Source of the DNA: Zantedeschia hybrid cultivar
Lineage: Eukaryota > Streptophyta > Magnoliopsida > Alismatales > Araceae
DNA: 64,000 nt
Reading direction: 5' to 3'
Assembly (NCBI GenBank): GCA_030544215.1
Contig: JARZZO010000002.1
Span: 27,155,395 to 27,219,394 of the forward strand
Below the pieces are notes generated by a model that searched no databases, had not been told where the DNA came from, and saw only the letters and a program-made list of their open reading frames with translations. Shown piece after piece: positions 11,053 through 23,200 of the stretch. The position numbers and the translations under genes are program-made. Each line of letters opens with the position of its first letter. Within the stretch, counting starts at the first letter, position 1.

Positions 11053-11650
11053 ACGGGGGAGAATCCGATTCGGCCCAGCACTAGGGGTCGGCTCAATGTA
11101 AGAGAGACAGTCGAATCTCATTCGACCCATCAAGTAAATCGAACAGAAATGGCCAGGTGCCTTATTGAAAATAGTACGGTTTCAGCTCAAGCGGTGGGTT
11201 CTGTTAACAACCGTATTTGGCCCAGTCATAGCAAACAATAGGTCGAAGTGGGTTCAGCCCATTCCGTCTAACTGTTGACTAGCCGTCGGCCTATTAACGG
11301 GGTATTTCAGTAATTTTTTCTAAAATATCAAAATAGTCCTATATCGGCTGTAACAAGAAGAGAACTTCCATCTCCTGCTATAAAAACAAGGCTATTCATT
11401 GCGGAAAGGGTACACCTTAAGCACTGAAGCTTCTTCTTTATTTCTGAATTGAATCTTCTTCAGAGACTAACTTAACCATCGGAGGGGGTTCTCCTGGGCC
11501 GAAACCCGGGACCCTCGCTAACTAGTTCTTCCTCTCGCAGGAGTCTCGGCTTGAATCTTCGCCAGTCTCTTTGTCCGGGTCGGCTTTGGCAACTGATCTT
11601 TCGGTTCACATCTGGATTCTGTCCTCGGAATCCATTAGTGATAGCTTCGC
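11053..11650 (+). repeat. 5' LTR of the Tat-type element, 3' end truncated
   Basis: Matches 14849-15450 until the phrase AGTGATAG(C/T)TTCG, then diverges. It carries a good TATA box (GCTATAAAAACAAGG, about 11379-11393) some 660 bp before the deletion-joined pol remnant. The second LTR copy has mutated this box. Confidence 0.85.
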
Positions 11651-12111
11651 CAAGTCTCAAAGAATCCGAAGTCATGCAAGTGAATGATTCCAAAAGAAAA
11701 ATCTGGATGACTCCATTAATTACTTTTATCCTCCGAGAGGAGTTCCCGTCCGATCCAAAAGAAGCGAGACGCATTCGGCAGCGCTCCTCTCATTTCCTAA
11801 TTCTAGATGATATGTTATATAAGAAGTCATTCGGTCGGCCGCTCCTCCGATGTCTCGACCCGACCGAAGCCAATTATGCCCTTCGGGAAGTACATGAAGG
11901 AATCTGCGGAGTGCATGCGGGAGGAAGGGCCTTGACTCATAAACTCTTGAGGCAAGGGTACTGGTGGCCGACACTCCGAGAGGACGCATCTACTCTCGTC
12001 TGCCACTGTAACCAATGCCAGAGGTACAGTTCTCTCATTCACCAATCAACAACCATTCTAACACCTCTGTCAGACTCTTGGCCTTTCGCCCAACGGTTTA
12101 CACAGACTTAG
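11620..12111 (+). pseudogene. Gypsy integrase remnant (zinc-binding domain)
   Basis: The frame contains LREEFPSDPKEARRIRQRSSHFLILDD, LYKKS and LLRCL, then EVHEGICGVHAGGRALTHKLLRQGYWWPTLREDA and CNQCQRY. This is the H2C2 zinc-binding domain at the N-terminus of Ty3/gypsy integrase. The catalytic core is absent: the frame runs into the 67-bp repeat array and stops. The N-terminal ~25 codons of the open frame come from the truncated LTR. Confidence 0.85.
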
Positions 12112-12546
12112 AATAATGCCGCTCCCGATACGGTTTGCATGGCCGAAGCCATTCCCAGTACGGTTTACACAGACTTAGAATAATGTCGTTCCCGATACGG
12201 TTTACATAGCCAAAGCCACTCTTGGTACAGTTTACACAGACTTAGAATAATGCCACTCTCGATACGGTTTGCACGGACGAAGCCACTCCCGGTACGGTTT
12301 ACACGGACTTAGAATAATGCCGCTCCCTATACGGTTTGCATGGTTGAAGCCACTCCCGGTACGGTTTACATGGACTTAGAATAATGCCGCCTCCGATATG
12401 GTTTGCATGGACGAAGCCACTCCCGGTACAGTTTACACGGACTTAGAATAATGCCACTCCCAATACGGTTTGCATGGATGAAGCCACTTCCGGTACGGTT
12501 TACATGGACTTAGAATAATGCCACTCCCGATACGGTTTACATAGCT
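12095..12546 (+). repeat. 67-bp tandem repeat array inside the Tat-type element
   Basis: About 6.7 units, each containing GGTTTACACAGACTTAGAAT, then TGCCGCTCCCGATACGGTTT and AAGCCACTCCCGGTAC. The GGTTTACAC phrase recurs every 67 bp (12095, 12162, 12229 and onward), with scattered substitutions. It lies between the pol remnant and the end of the antisense ORF, a region that is commonly repetitive in Tat elements. Confidence 0.9.
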
Positions 12547-13966
12547 GAGACTACTTCGGCGTGACGGCGGCTTTCCTCGTCCCGCTCCTTCTCCTTATCC
12601 TGGATCTCGGCCTTTAAAGACGCGATCTCTGCTCGGGCCTGATCCATTTGCTTTTCGGCCTTCTCCTGGGCCTCGGAAGCTATTCGAACCACCTCTTTCT
12701 GTCCGTCTAGGTCGAACCACAGCCGCACGTTTGCCCCAATAAGGGCATCGATATTAGTCTCGAAGTCTCGCTGCACCGATGCCACCTTGCCCGCGGCCAG
12801 ATGGTCCGAGGCTTGTTCTACTTCCTGGAGTTTCTGCTGGATGAGAGCCTGATGGCAAGCGAGAGCCCCACACATGACCGCGGCCTACAACAGAAAGAAA
12901 GAAAAACGTAAGCCGAGACAACTAAAGAAAACAGCAAGAAGAAGTGAGAGAGGTCTCACTTGGATGGCATGGCAGACGCACTGCCGGGACTGGCCCTCCG
13001 AAGAAAGCTCCCGGATCTCGTCTTCGGCCATCGGGATGGTCAAGCCCCAAGCCAGGCACAAACACGTCTGGGAGTCATCCAGACTGTCATCTGTGAAGAC
13101 CCCCATGTCCGGACGCCATGGCTCGGGCCCGTATTCCCGAGACATATGGGTCCGGGCCGCCTCGAAATGATACGACAGCACCGTATCCGTCGTAGCGCCT
13201 ATGGCCGAAGGAGAATCATCCCTCCGCGGCTGGGGAGATGATGCGAGCGGAGCATCCCGACCTGTGACTGACTTCTTGGTCACAAGAGCAGATCCTCTTT
13301 CGTCACGGTCGTCCCGGCGCTTCCGTTTCTCAGACCGCTCGCTTCCCCCGGCAACTACCTTGCCCTTCCGTCGCTCTCTTTCGAGAGCGGCGGCGGCCGC
13401 ATGGCCTTCGGTAGAGGCTGCCGTTTGTCGCGCCGGGCGAGCATCTGGTGCCGAGATCTCTTCGGTCGACCGCCCTTCGTTGGGACGCGGCTGGGACGGT
13501 CGAGATGGCGCTGATTGCTGGAATTCGGAAAGAACTGAGACGGAGCCAGCCTATAGAAGCTCAAGAGTTTTACGACGAAAGGATGAAGGGGAAGACGAAA
13601 GCCTGCTCGAAAGCTGTGCTCATAAATTTAGAAGGAGCCCGGCCGAGGAGAGTCGGCTCTTGTACGCCTCCCAGGCTAAACGGGAATCATCCAAGATGTA
13701 ATCAAATAATAATTAGTTATGCCCGTCAGTTCCTTGACATTAAGGGCACAAGCTACATCCGAGACCGTCTCGGCCTGACAGCGACCGGTTATGGAAGGCT
13801 CGGTAGCCGCAGGGACCGGTTCTGTCTCGTCCGCCATGACGGAAAGGAAGGAGTTCGAGGAAAAGGGAGATGGCAGAGAAGATTGGGGAGTAGGTTTAGA
13901 CGAGGAGCACGACGAGCTGCTTTCGGCCGAAAAGCTGCTCTCGGCCGAAGTAGCACTATCGGACAT
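12537..13966 (-). pseudogene. Antisense ORF (aORF) of the Tat-type element, interrupted
   Basis: Read right to left, the pieces are: an acidic, serine-rich N-terminus (13676-13966, MSDSATSAESSFSAESSSS); a charged segment (about 13283-13560); DSLDDSQTCLCLAWGL...SRQCVCHAIQ (12960-13283); and a coiled-coil-like C-terminus of about 105 residues (12537-12875, rich in E, A, K, Q and R). The junction near 12880-12960 looks like an intron: donor CAA|GTGAGA, and TTGTAG acceptor before GCCGCGGTC. Stops near 13590-13690 break the middle. Tat-lineage aORFs have no known enzymatic role and are sometimes compared with plant gag-like or transposase-like proteins. This copy is probably not functional. Confidence 0.6.
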
Positions 13967-14170
13967 GAATCAAAAGAAGAAAAGGTTGGAGCTGAGGCTT
14001 ACCCTCAGATTAGGAACTCTCCGGCGATTGACAAGATGTCCCCGGACGACCTCGATGGAACACTCGCGGCCGGAGAAGAAAAGACGTGTGCGGCGCTGCT
14101 CACAGGAACGCTCTGGTGAGGAGAAGAAGAGAGAGAGTGCGAAGGAATATTTTTAAGGCGAACAAAGCCG

Positions 14171-14180
14171 ATATTTATAG
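14171..14180 (-). promoter_or_regulatory. TATA box for the antisense ORF
   Basis: CTATAAATAT on the minus strand, about 200 bp upstream of the aORF start codon at 13966. This is where a TATA box would drive an independent antisense transcript with a leader of roughly 170-180 nt. Confidence 0.5.
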
Positions 14181-14848
14181 GAGAACCTAAGGGGGTCCGG
14201 TGGCGAACTGACGGCCGAGATCCTCCAGCCTTTCGGCTCCCCCTCGCTCGAATGTTCGCCATGTGTCCCGTCCTTTGCCATGATGACGAGCAGGCTGCGG
14301 GATCGAAAAGAGGTGATCGACGGCCGGAAGCGGCCTGACCCTTCGGCTACTCCTCCGAGTGCTCGCCACGTGTCTCAATCCTCGTATCGGGGGCCAGACA
14401 GAGAGGCGGTGATCTTGGAGAACTCTCGAGCAGAGAGCCGAAACTGCAGTGATCCGAGTGATGACTGTTAACGGTTGAGATCTTTTTGTGCTTTCGGCTG
14501 TCCGGCCGGATGTTTGACACGTATCCTGTGTTTGTTGTGATGCGACTGTGAAGGCGAGAGATTCAAAGTCATTTCTGTCGTCACTTGGCGCCCCAAAGTG
14601 TTCTAGTAACCCTGCCTTTTCACACCTGGGACGAAGGTTTTTGTGACATGCTCTCGGCTTGAGACGAGACTGTTTGTCACCAACTCTCGACTAGCTTGAG
14701 ACGAGGCCATGACTCCCGATTTTTAAACAAGAATGTAGATAACAGTTTCAGACGAAGACCATCTGTCGGATTTTATCTTTTCGAAAGGTTTTCGGATTTT
14801 ACTCTGGGCGTTTCATAAAGTTGAGAACGACGAGAGCAGGGGACCCTG

Positions 14849-15462
14849 TGATGGGGGAGAATCCGATTCGGCCCAGCACTAGGGGGCCGGCCCAATATAA
14901 GAGAGACAGCTGAATCTCATTCGGCCCATCAAGTAAATCGAACATAAACGGCCCAGGCGCCTTATTGAAAATAGTACGGTTTCGGCCCAAGCGGTGGGCT
15001 CTGTTAACAACCGTATTCGACCCAGTCATAGCAAACAATAAGTCGAAGTGGGCCTGGCCCATTCCGACTAACTGCTGACTAGCCGTCGGCCTATTAACGG
15101 GATATTTCAGTAATTTCCTCTCAAACCCCAAAATAGTCCTATATCGGCTGCAACAAGAAGAGAACCTCCATCTCCTATTACAAAAACAAGGTTATTCGCT
15201 GCGGAAAAGGTACACTTTAAGCACTGAAGCGTCTTCCCTCCTTACTTATGAATTGAATCTTCTTCAGAGACTAACTTAACCATCGGAGGGAGTTCTCCTG
15301 GGCCGAAACCCGGGACCCTCGCTGACTGGTTCTTCCTCTCGCATGAGTCTCGGCTTGAATCTTCGCCAATCTCTTTGTCCGGGTCGGCTTCGGCAACTGG
15401 TCTTTCGGTTCACATCCGGATTATGTCCTCGGAATTTATTAGTGATAGTTTCGGCTACATCA
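14849..15462 (+). repeat. 3' LTR of the Tat-type element
   Basis: 614 bp, TG...CA, followed by the right-hand GATAA duplication. Preceded by AGAGCAGGGGACCC, a plausible polypurine tract. Confidence 0.88.
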
Positions 15463-18400
15463 GATAACACTAAGATCGGACAGTTAAAGAAATTTTAAAA
15501 ATACAGCGCTGCACAGTGCTGGTGGGTAAAGATCTGCCATTCGTGGAAATTAAAAAGCCTACAGTGCTGGTGGGTTGCCGTTCTTGGAAAAAAAGAAAGA
15601 AAGCATATCATTCCTTGTCAGATGGATCCTCCTGTGGTTACCTTACCAGTAGCGCGGTGCGGAAATAATGGTTTTCACTTCTCCTATAGAATTTATAGGT
15701 GACATAAAAATGGAAATTACTGTTTTCATTTTTTGCTCCCATTTCTGTTTTCAATGGAGGTAAGAAAGTTTGTTTCTGCTTCCATCATCCTTGGGCAACA
15801 TTCTTGACGCTGGCAAGCAAAGGTTAGCATAAGTTTCAGCTTCTTTTTTGGAAAGGGTTGGCCGTACACATTTTCAAGAGACTAGAATTCAATGTTAAAT
15901 AAAGATCATTCTTTTCTTCCAAAGGGAGATAATCTCGTGCAACTCCAATAATTTTTCCTAATTAAATGACAATTTTAGACCCAAGTTGACGTCCGGAAAA
16001 ATAATCTCACCAACAAGAGAAATATTTCTGCAGATAAAGGGTAGGTCTCTGGCGGACTTAAATCTGAAACCTCCCAAAAGGTGGTCAAGGGATGAAGTCA
16101 ACTGCCCCACTCCGTTGGTTTGTAAGTTCTTACTTCCATCATCCTGTGCTAGCATTAAGCAAAGGTTGACGTTTCTTTTTTATTTCATTCATTTTCTTAT
16201 TGTTTACTGTTAAATCTTGGATAATTCCAAGCTAGTTTTCGAGATCATTTTTTGTATCTCAATGTAATATGCGCATACATACATTGTTGGAAATGGAAAC
16301 GGTGAGTCGGATGTAGGGACGCTTTTGTGTTTACCAATAATTATTGGAGTTCAACTTCTTATAACTTATCGAGTCCATATTATTGGAGTTTTATACTTGT
16401 CTATAACGTTGTACTATTGGGTGTTCATTTCCGATCTTAGTTACCCCGTTTTTAAAAGTTGACGTTCAACGAAATCTTAATTTCAAATAATTAGAATTGA
16501 TTTTATGAATTCTCTGTTTTCACTCTAGACGATTTTGGACTATTTTCTGAAAGTTGACGTTCCGACTAGAAAATTGAGTAACAGTTGAGGCAACGCAGGG
16601 TGTAGAGGCAGGAAGTTCGCGGCTCCTTGCTGGAGGATGTGGCCCTGCAAAGCACGAGAAAAAGATCAGGAGGCCTTGGATTTGCCCAAGGTTAACCGTC
16701 TAATGCTCTAGGGTTTGGAGGAAGAAGGAGAGCAGAGAGTGAAGAAGTCCTGGGTATGTCGTGCCTTTGTATGGTAAGGCTTTCATATGGATCATTTTCT
16801 CTGGAAAGGAGTAGACACGTATCCTGGAGGCCTGACTTTGGTAAGATGTCTCCTTCTCGGAGTTTTACGGGTGCAGCATGCATTATTATCCCTATTTTAG
16901 TCGGGTCAAATCCGGACGTTAGTGAAGCTAAATCAACTTTTAAGAGGTATATTATCTAAGATGGCATGGACTTGATCCGATGGGGGCAAATTTTTTATGA
17001 TGTCAGATTGCCATGTCAGTGAGAGGATCTGACGGTTGTAGATTCTTTCATGATGAGGGCCCTGTCCAGAGCAGTGTCCGACCTAACAAGCGTATTATCA
17101 TTGGTTGATACATGGAGGGACTTGCCAACAGGAAAATGTGAATAGATGGGTCTTCCCGTTAACCTTTTGGTTCTCAATGGCCGGTCGTTGGGAAGGCGTG
17201 AGTTAACTTTCCTTCTTCACGGTTGGTCGAGGGAATAGATTTTTGGCCACTTTTTGAATGTCGATTTTCGAAGACGGGGCTAGGTGTCGAAGGATAATAT
17301 CTCGATCACTGCCTCGTGAATTTTTTGGAAACCACGGTCAACATAGACCGCAATTTGTGGGCTTGATGGACCACTGAGCCTTGCTTACTAGGCTTGTGTT
17401 CGGTTTTTTGATACCCTCCCCTTTCACAAGATATTGCAGCAAATGGAGGCACCCTATAATGTAGGATGCCATTAGTCCAAATAGACAAGAAAGACGACTA
17501 GGTCAACTTTTCATAAACAGGCAAATTATTAAATCTTGCAGGCATTTAACGGACATCAGATTCTATGGGGCGACATATATTTTATAGAGATGACCTGCAT
17601 AATATATGTCATCCATACATAGTATATTTCATCTTTACATAGTGAATGTCACAAAATCTGACGCGTATTAAATGCATGTCCATCCGTGGAAAGCTTATCC
17701 AACCATTTCTTTCTTACTACATTTTACATCGCTGAATGACTCAGTTTGCCACACTAGAGTGCAAATATTAGTCCAAGAAATTATTCTGTATGGATTTTTC
17801 GGTCGGCTCCATTTTATTTGATTTGGTCACAAAGTATATTAAACATCATAATTAAATTAACTTATATATTTAATATTACTTTTTAAAATTTTCACATTTT
17901 AGATATTTTTGCAGTAACAGTAACTCATATGAGTAGATCGCTTGTTGCTGAAAATTTTAAGATTGGAGAGAGTTTAATATAACCCCGAATTCCTATTTTT
18001 TTGAACAATGATTGCCCTAGTAGACTCGATCATGGGCTTTCTTTAGCTTTTGTAGGTCCTAAGGTTGGAAGCAGGGAAGGGCGCTAGCTATAAATCAAGT
18101 TAGCTCCGGATGGGGTTGTCAACAGAGTGCTGGCATTATCCGACTCCACTTTGTTTAGTATTATCTAAATATTTAACTCTGGATATTATTTGATGGATAA
18201 TAAATTTTACTAATTGAATTTGACTTTGTTGGATAATATTTGAATTCAAATAATATTTTAAATATTTGATTATGTCATTTGACTTATAACTTAATGACTT
18301 GTAAATTTCATTTGTAAAATATTAGCCTATAAGCATCATATATATATATATACAAGTTATAAATATCTAAACAAAACTTAAATAAGTCAAATTCTATATT

Positions 18401-19440
18401 AAACATACTTTAGATAATCACAAATTGCTTAAGCACTTTATTTAAATAAGTAAAATTATGAGAAATTAAAAGTACAATAAATTTCACCATTATCCCTTCA
18501 CACTTTTAAACATATTTCAAATATCAGACAATTTATTTAAATTTATAAACATCACTAAAATAAGAAGAACTTATGAAAAGATATAATTAGTCAAATAATA
18601 ATTGGAGTAGTATTCATTTTTTGTTTTCGCTTTGAATTTTAATCAGATAATTAAACGGACTGGTCAGATGTCAATGCGGATCGGAGTTGGATATTAATTG
18701 GATCCATTCGACACCCTAACACCATATGAAGAGTCCAGCTGAGCTGCACTACAACTCGGGAGCATCTATGTTTGAGGGCCCAGGATGTCGTTCTTGTGGG
18801 TGATGATAACTCATTTCTAGATGAGTTATCATCTATTTGCAGCTCCCTCATTTGTCCGGCGGTTGAGGTTATTCTATGAATGGACAGTTTCTTCAACTTT
18901 AAGCTATAAATCCAAGTAAACTAGATGATAAAGGCATCGTGAAAGAGCTCATGGAAAGCTTAGCCATTTGAAAAAGAATTTGGATTATTTTGGAGGGGTT
19001 CCAACAGGTGAAACCCTCATTAAACAGTTCATTCTTTGGTGCAATTAGACTAGCTAGCAGAACATTCCACTTTCAATTTTAGCAAAAGGGATTAGGACAT
19101 CTCCCTGTGGAGCGCAAAGGATGAGGAGGGCCCTGCTTGCGGTAAACAAAGTGTGGGACATGTGGCATTGGCAAAGCATGGGGCTTGGGTGGGATCCTTG
19201 GGGAGGGACAGATTCGGAAGAGATTGTTCAGGTCAAAACTGAAAAAGTAAGTTGGACGTTGCTACAACTACAAAGCACCGGTTTGGGCTTTCGGTTGGGG
19301 TAATCATGACCAACGACGCAGGCTGCGATGGCATGCGGTTTGTGGGCCTCCTTATCACTTCCCCACCATCCGTGTTCCTATTTTTATCACTTGTGCGGAA
19401 CAAAATCAGAACAAAATGTGTGTTGAATCAAACGATTTGA
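15463..19440. other. Long non-coding stretch
   Basis: I find no supported gene. The start (15463-15560) continues the sequence left of the Tat-type element and belongs to the insertion target. 15780-16600 repeats the phrases CTTCCATCATCCT and AGTTGACGTTC without forming a unit I can define. 16600-17500 is of mixed composition with short ORFs only. 17500-18640 is AT-rich with TA-repeat runs near 18337. 18640-19440 has only short ORFs. Confidence 0.4.
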
Positions 19441-19449
19441 GTCGAGATT

Positions 19450-19489
<40 letters not shown>

Positions 19490-19792
19490 CCCACTTATAG
19501 TTCAGATAGTATATATGAGAGAGAGAGGCCCACTTCTAGTTTAGAGAGTATATATGAGAGAGAGGGAGGCCCACTTATAGTTTAGAGAGTATATATATAC
19601 GAGAGAGAGAGAGGCCCACTTCTAGTTTAGAAAGCATATGAGAGAGTATATGAGAGAGAGAGAGCGACCCACTTCTGGTTTAGAGAGAGAGAGAGGCCCA
19701 ATTCTAACTCGGAGAGAGAGAGCCCACTTCGAGCTGAGAGTATATGAAGAGAGAGAGAGAGAGAGTAGCCCACTGCTATTTAGAGAGCATAT

Positions 19793-19836
<44 letters not shown>

Positions 19837-19870
19837 TAATAGCCCATTTCTAGTTTAGAAAGTATATGAA
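19450..19870. repeat. GA-rich microsatellite and minisatellite
   Basis: Runs of (GA)n alternate with a diverged unit of about 40-60 bp containing GGCCCACTTCTAGTTTAGAG and AGTATATGAGAGA, repeated about nine times. The ORFs here encode only Arg-Glu repeats. Confidence 0.9.
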
Positions 19871-20266
19871 TGAGGGGAAGAAAGAGGCCCACTCCTCCAA
19901 TCCATGCGTTTATCTCATTGACCGTTGCACACTGTTGTCACTCCTAGTGCCCTGTCAAGCGACGTGGCAAGCAGCGGACCCATTTGTTCTCGGAATCCGA
20001 TTACAAACGCTAATTGCGGGCCCATATAATCCATTGCCCGGCCCATCCTAACCAAAACACAAACGTATATTTTCGTATTAACAACAAGAGAGAACCGAAC
20101 AAAGACAAGACAGACGGCATATGTCAACAAAAAAAAAAAAAAAAAAGGACAAGACGGGACGGCAAAGCGAGAGGGGGGGAAAAAGAATTCTCTCTGTAGC
20201 ACATTGCACCACCAACCAAGTGAAACATTCCTTTGAACTGGTTGACAACACAGAGCACGCCCTTTT
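19871..20266 (-). other. Probable 3' UTR and downstream flank of the receptor kinase gene
   Basis: No ORF. A pure A run near 20129-20147 (poly-T on the minus strand) lies about 120 bp downstream of the stop codon. Transcript ends cannot be placed from sequence alone. Confidence 0.4.
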
Positions 20267-23200
20267 CTACGGGTCCACCGTGTCGTCCTTGCGCGCCGGC
20301 GGGAGGACGGCGGCGGCGCCCGGGTGCTGCGCCGCCTTCTGTTCCGGCGGCTTGGCCTCCTGGAGCATGGACACGACGTCCCGCATGGAGGGCCGGTCGG
20401 CGGGGTTGCGGCTGGTGCACAGCAGCGCCACCCGCAGCGCCAACATCATCTGCTCCCGCACGCGCGGGCACCCCGCCCCGGCCGCCGCGTCCAGCACCTC
20501 CCACGCCCCCGCCCGCGCCTCCTTGGTGCTCTTGTTGCTGGTCGCCGCCGCCACCTTCGACCTCACCCAGTCGACGATGCTGTTGCCCTCCCCGAAGGCG
20601 GGGTCGACCGACCTCCTCCCGCTCAGCAGCTCCATCAGCAGCACGCCGTAGCTGTATATGTCGCTCTTCTCGTCCACCTGCAGCGTGTACGCGTACTCTG
20701 CGACACCCACACCCACACAAACACCGACATGTTAGCTAGTCAGGCGTTTATCTCTTACTCGCGAAGTGCTCGAGCTCTTTGAACTCACCTGGGGCGATGT
20801 AGCCGTAGGAGCCGGCGATGACGGACATGGACTCGTTGCCGGTCTGGATGAGCTTGGCGACGCCGAAGTCGGCTACTCTTGCCTCCATCTCGGCGTCGAG
20901 CAGTATGTTGCTGGGCTTGAGGTCGCGGTGCACGATCACCGGGTCGCAGTCGTGGTGCAGGTAGCAGATCCCCTGCGCCACCCCCATGGCGATCTTGTAC
21001 CGCGTCGCCCAGTCCGCCGCGGCTGCCGCCAGGTCCCTCTCGCCCTTCCCCCCCGCGCCGCCCAGCTGCCGCCTGTGCAGCAGATCCTCCAGGCTGCCGT
21101 TGGGCATGTACTCGTAGAGGAGCAGCGTGGTATCGCGGTTGCTGCAGCAGCCCAGCAGGCGCACGATGTTGCGGTGGCGGACGGAGCCCAGCACCTCCAC
21201 CTCGGCCAGCACTCCGCCCCTCCGGCGCACCCGCAAGGGCATCATCATGGCCGCCTCCTTCTGCTTCCCCCACAGCTTCTTCACCGCGATGAGCTCCCCG
21301 CCAGGCATCTCCGCCCGGTACACCGTCCCTGTCGAACCCATCCCGATGATGCTCTCCCCCGTCGAGATGCACTCCGCTACGTCCTCCGCCGTGAAGTTTA
21401 GCCTCTGGAACGACGTCAGCTTCCACGGCCCCGGCCCGCCGTGGTCGGCCTCCTCGCCCACGAACTGCCGCGGGTGGAAGCACCGGGTGCCGGCGAACAG
21501 CACCACCAGCCCGACCCCGAACGCCGCCGCGCTGATCCACACGATCGCGGCACCCGACGGCTTCTTCGCTGGAGCCGCCTCTGGCTCCCGCCGGAAGCCG
21601 AACTCCCCCGTGCGCTCCGACAGGCAGGGCCTCCCCATGAGGGCGCCGCAGAGACCGTCATTGCCGCGGAAGGACGAGGGCTGGAGGTTGCTGAAGACGG
21701 GCCCGGAGGAGGGCACGGGGCCCGTCAGCCGGTTGAAGGAGACGTTAAAGCTTTCGAGGGTGGTGCAGTTATCGAAGCTGGAGGGAATGGAGCCACTGAG
21801 CTCGTTCATGGCGAGGTCGACGTCGGTAATGGAGGGGAGAGCCGCGAGTTCCCATGGGATGATCCCGGTTAACCTGTTCCCGTCCAGCTTCAGGCTTAGA
21901 AGCCTCTGGCAGTGCCCCACATCCCATGGGATGCTCCCTGTGAGGGCGTTCCCGTCCAGCTCCAACCTGTACAGGCTCCTGCACCCGAACTCGAAGGCGG
22001 GGATCTCGCCGGCCAGCCCGCATCTGCTTGCGGAGAAGATCTGCAGGCTCGGCGCGCTCCAGATGGTCGCCGGCAGGGCGCCCCCCAGCGGATTCCCGGA
22101 CACGTTGAGCAGCTCCAGCCTGGTGGCGTTGCCGAGGTCCCCCGGGAGCGCCCCCGTGAACTTGTTGCTACTGAGGTCCATGTAGGTGAGGTTGGGCAGG
22201 AGGCCGAACCCGGCCGGGATCGGACCGCTGAGCCGGTTCGTCTCAATGCGGAGCCTCCAGAGGGAGGTGCAGTTGGCGAGGGCAGGCGGGAGGGCCGAGT
22301 CGAACCGGTTAGAGAAGAGGATGAGCCGGACCAGGCGGTTCCCCCGGCAGAGGCCGGGCGGGACTGGGCCGGTTAGGGAGTTGGAGGACACGTCCAGCTT
22401 CACCAGTTTCCCGTTGGCGCCCAGCGCCTGCGGCAGATGCCCCGTGAGCGAGTTGTTCCACAGCAGCAGAGTTTCCAGGCTGGGGAGCTCGCCAATGCCC
22501 GCGGGCACCTCGCCGGAGAGCTCGTTGTTCATGAGGCTGAGGAGGGTGAGGTTGTGCAGAGAGGAGAAACCCGGAGGGATGTGACCGGAGAGGCGGTTGT
22601 CCGACAGGTCCAGCACCTGCAGAGCTCTGAGCTCCGAGTACGCGTCCGGAATCCACCCCGTGAACCTATTCTTGAAGAGGAACAGGGATTCTAGCCGGGA
22701 GAGATTTCCCAGATCCGTGGGCAGTGAACCTGACAGGTTTGCCGACGAAACGTCGAAGTAGAGCAGGCTCGATAAGCCTCCTAACTCGGCCGGGACGCCG
22801 CCCTCGAACTCGTTGTACCCGATCTCCAGGTGCTCGAGCTTGGGGAGGTACCCCAGCTGCCGCGGCAGGCTCCCATTGAGCAGGTTGCCGGCGAGGTGCA
22901 GATACCGCAGCCCCTGCAGGCCGGCGAGACCGGCGGGTATCCTCCCCTGGAAGAAGCTACCCCCGAGGTTGAGATGCTGCAGCCGCCAGAGCCCGGTGAC
23001 GCCGAGGGGCACCGGCCCCGTGAAGCTGTTGCTGTAGGCGTCGAACACCGTGAGGTTCCGCAGCCTGGCGATGCCGGGGGGGAAGGTGGAGTTGAAGTTG
23101 TTGTGGCTGACGTCGAGCTCCTCCAGGTTCCGCAGGTCGAACAGCACGGCGGGAAGTGGACCCTCCAGGGCGTTGCCGCTCAGGTTGAGGCGGGCGAGGC

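Larger units (their letters stand above)
11053..15462 (+). mobile_element. Deleted Tat-type Ty3/gypsy retrotransposon with antisense gene
   Basis: The LTRs at 11053-~11650 and 14849-15462 begin TGAYGGGGGAG. The whole is flanked by the perfect 5-bp duplication GATAA (11048-11052 and 15463-15467). The left LTR loses its last few bases and joins directly to the integrase-encoding part of pol, so PBS, gag, protease, RT and RNase H are missing. After the pol remnant come a 67-bp tandem array and a minus-strand coding region next to the 3' LTR. An antisense ORF between pol and 3' LTR is a known trait of the Tat lineage (for example Grande and RIRE2). Non-autonomous. Confidence 0.88.

Noticed and set aside
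12095..12546. CRISPR-like array
   Set aside because: Contiguous 67-bp tandem units without unique spacers, inside a plant retrotransposon.
19638..19853. Plus-strand ORF of Arg-Glu repeats
   Set aside because: Translation of the (GA)n minisatellite.
20748..20788. Read-through of the first receptor kinase exon giving GEFKELEHFASKR
   Set aside because: This is intron translation; splicing at CCCCAG|GTGAGT restores the conserved APEYAYTLQVDEKSD sequence.
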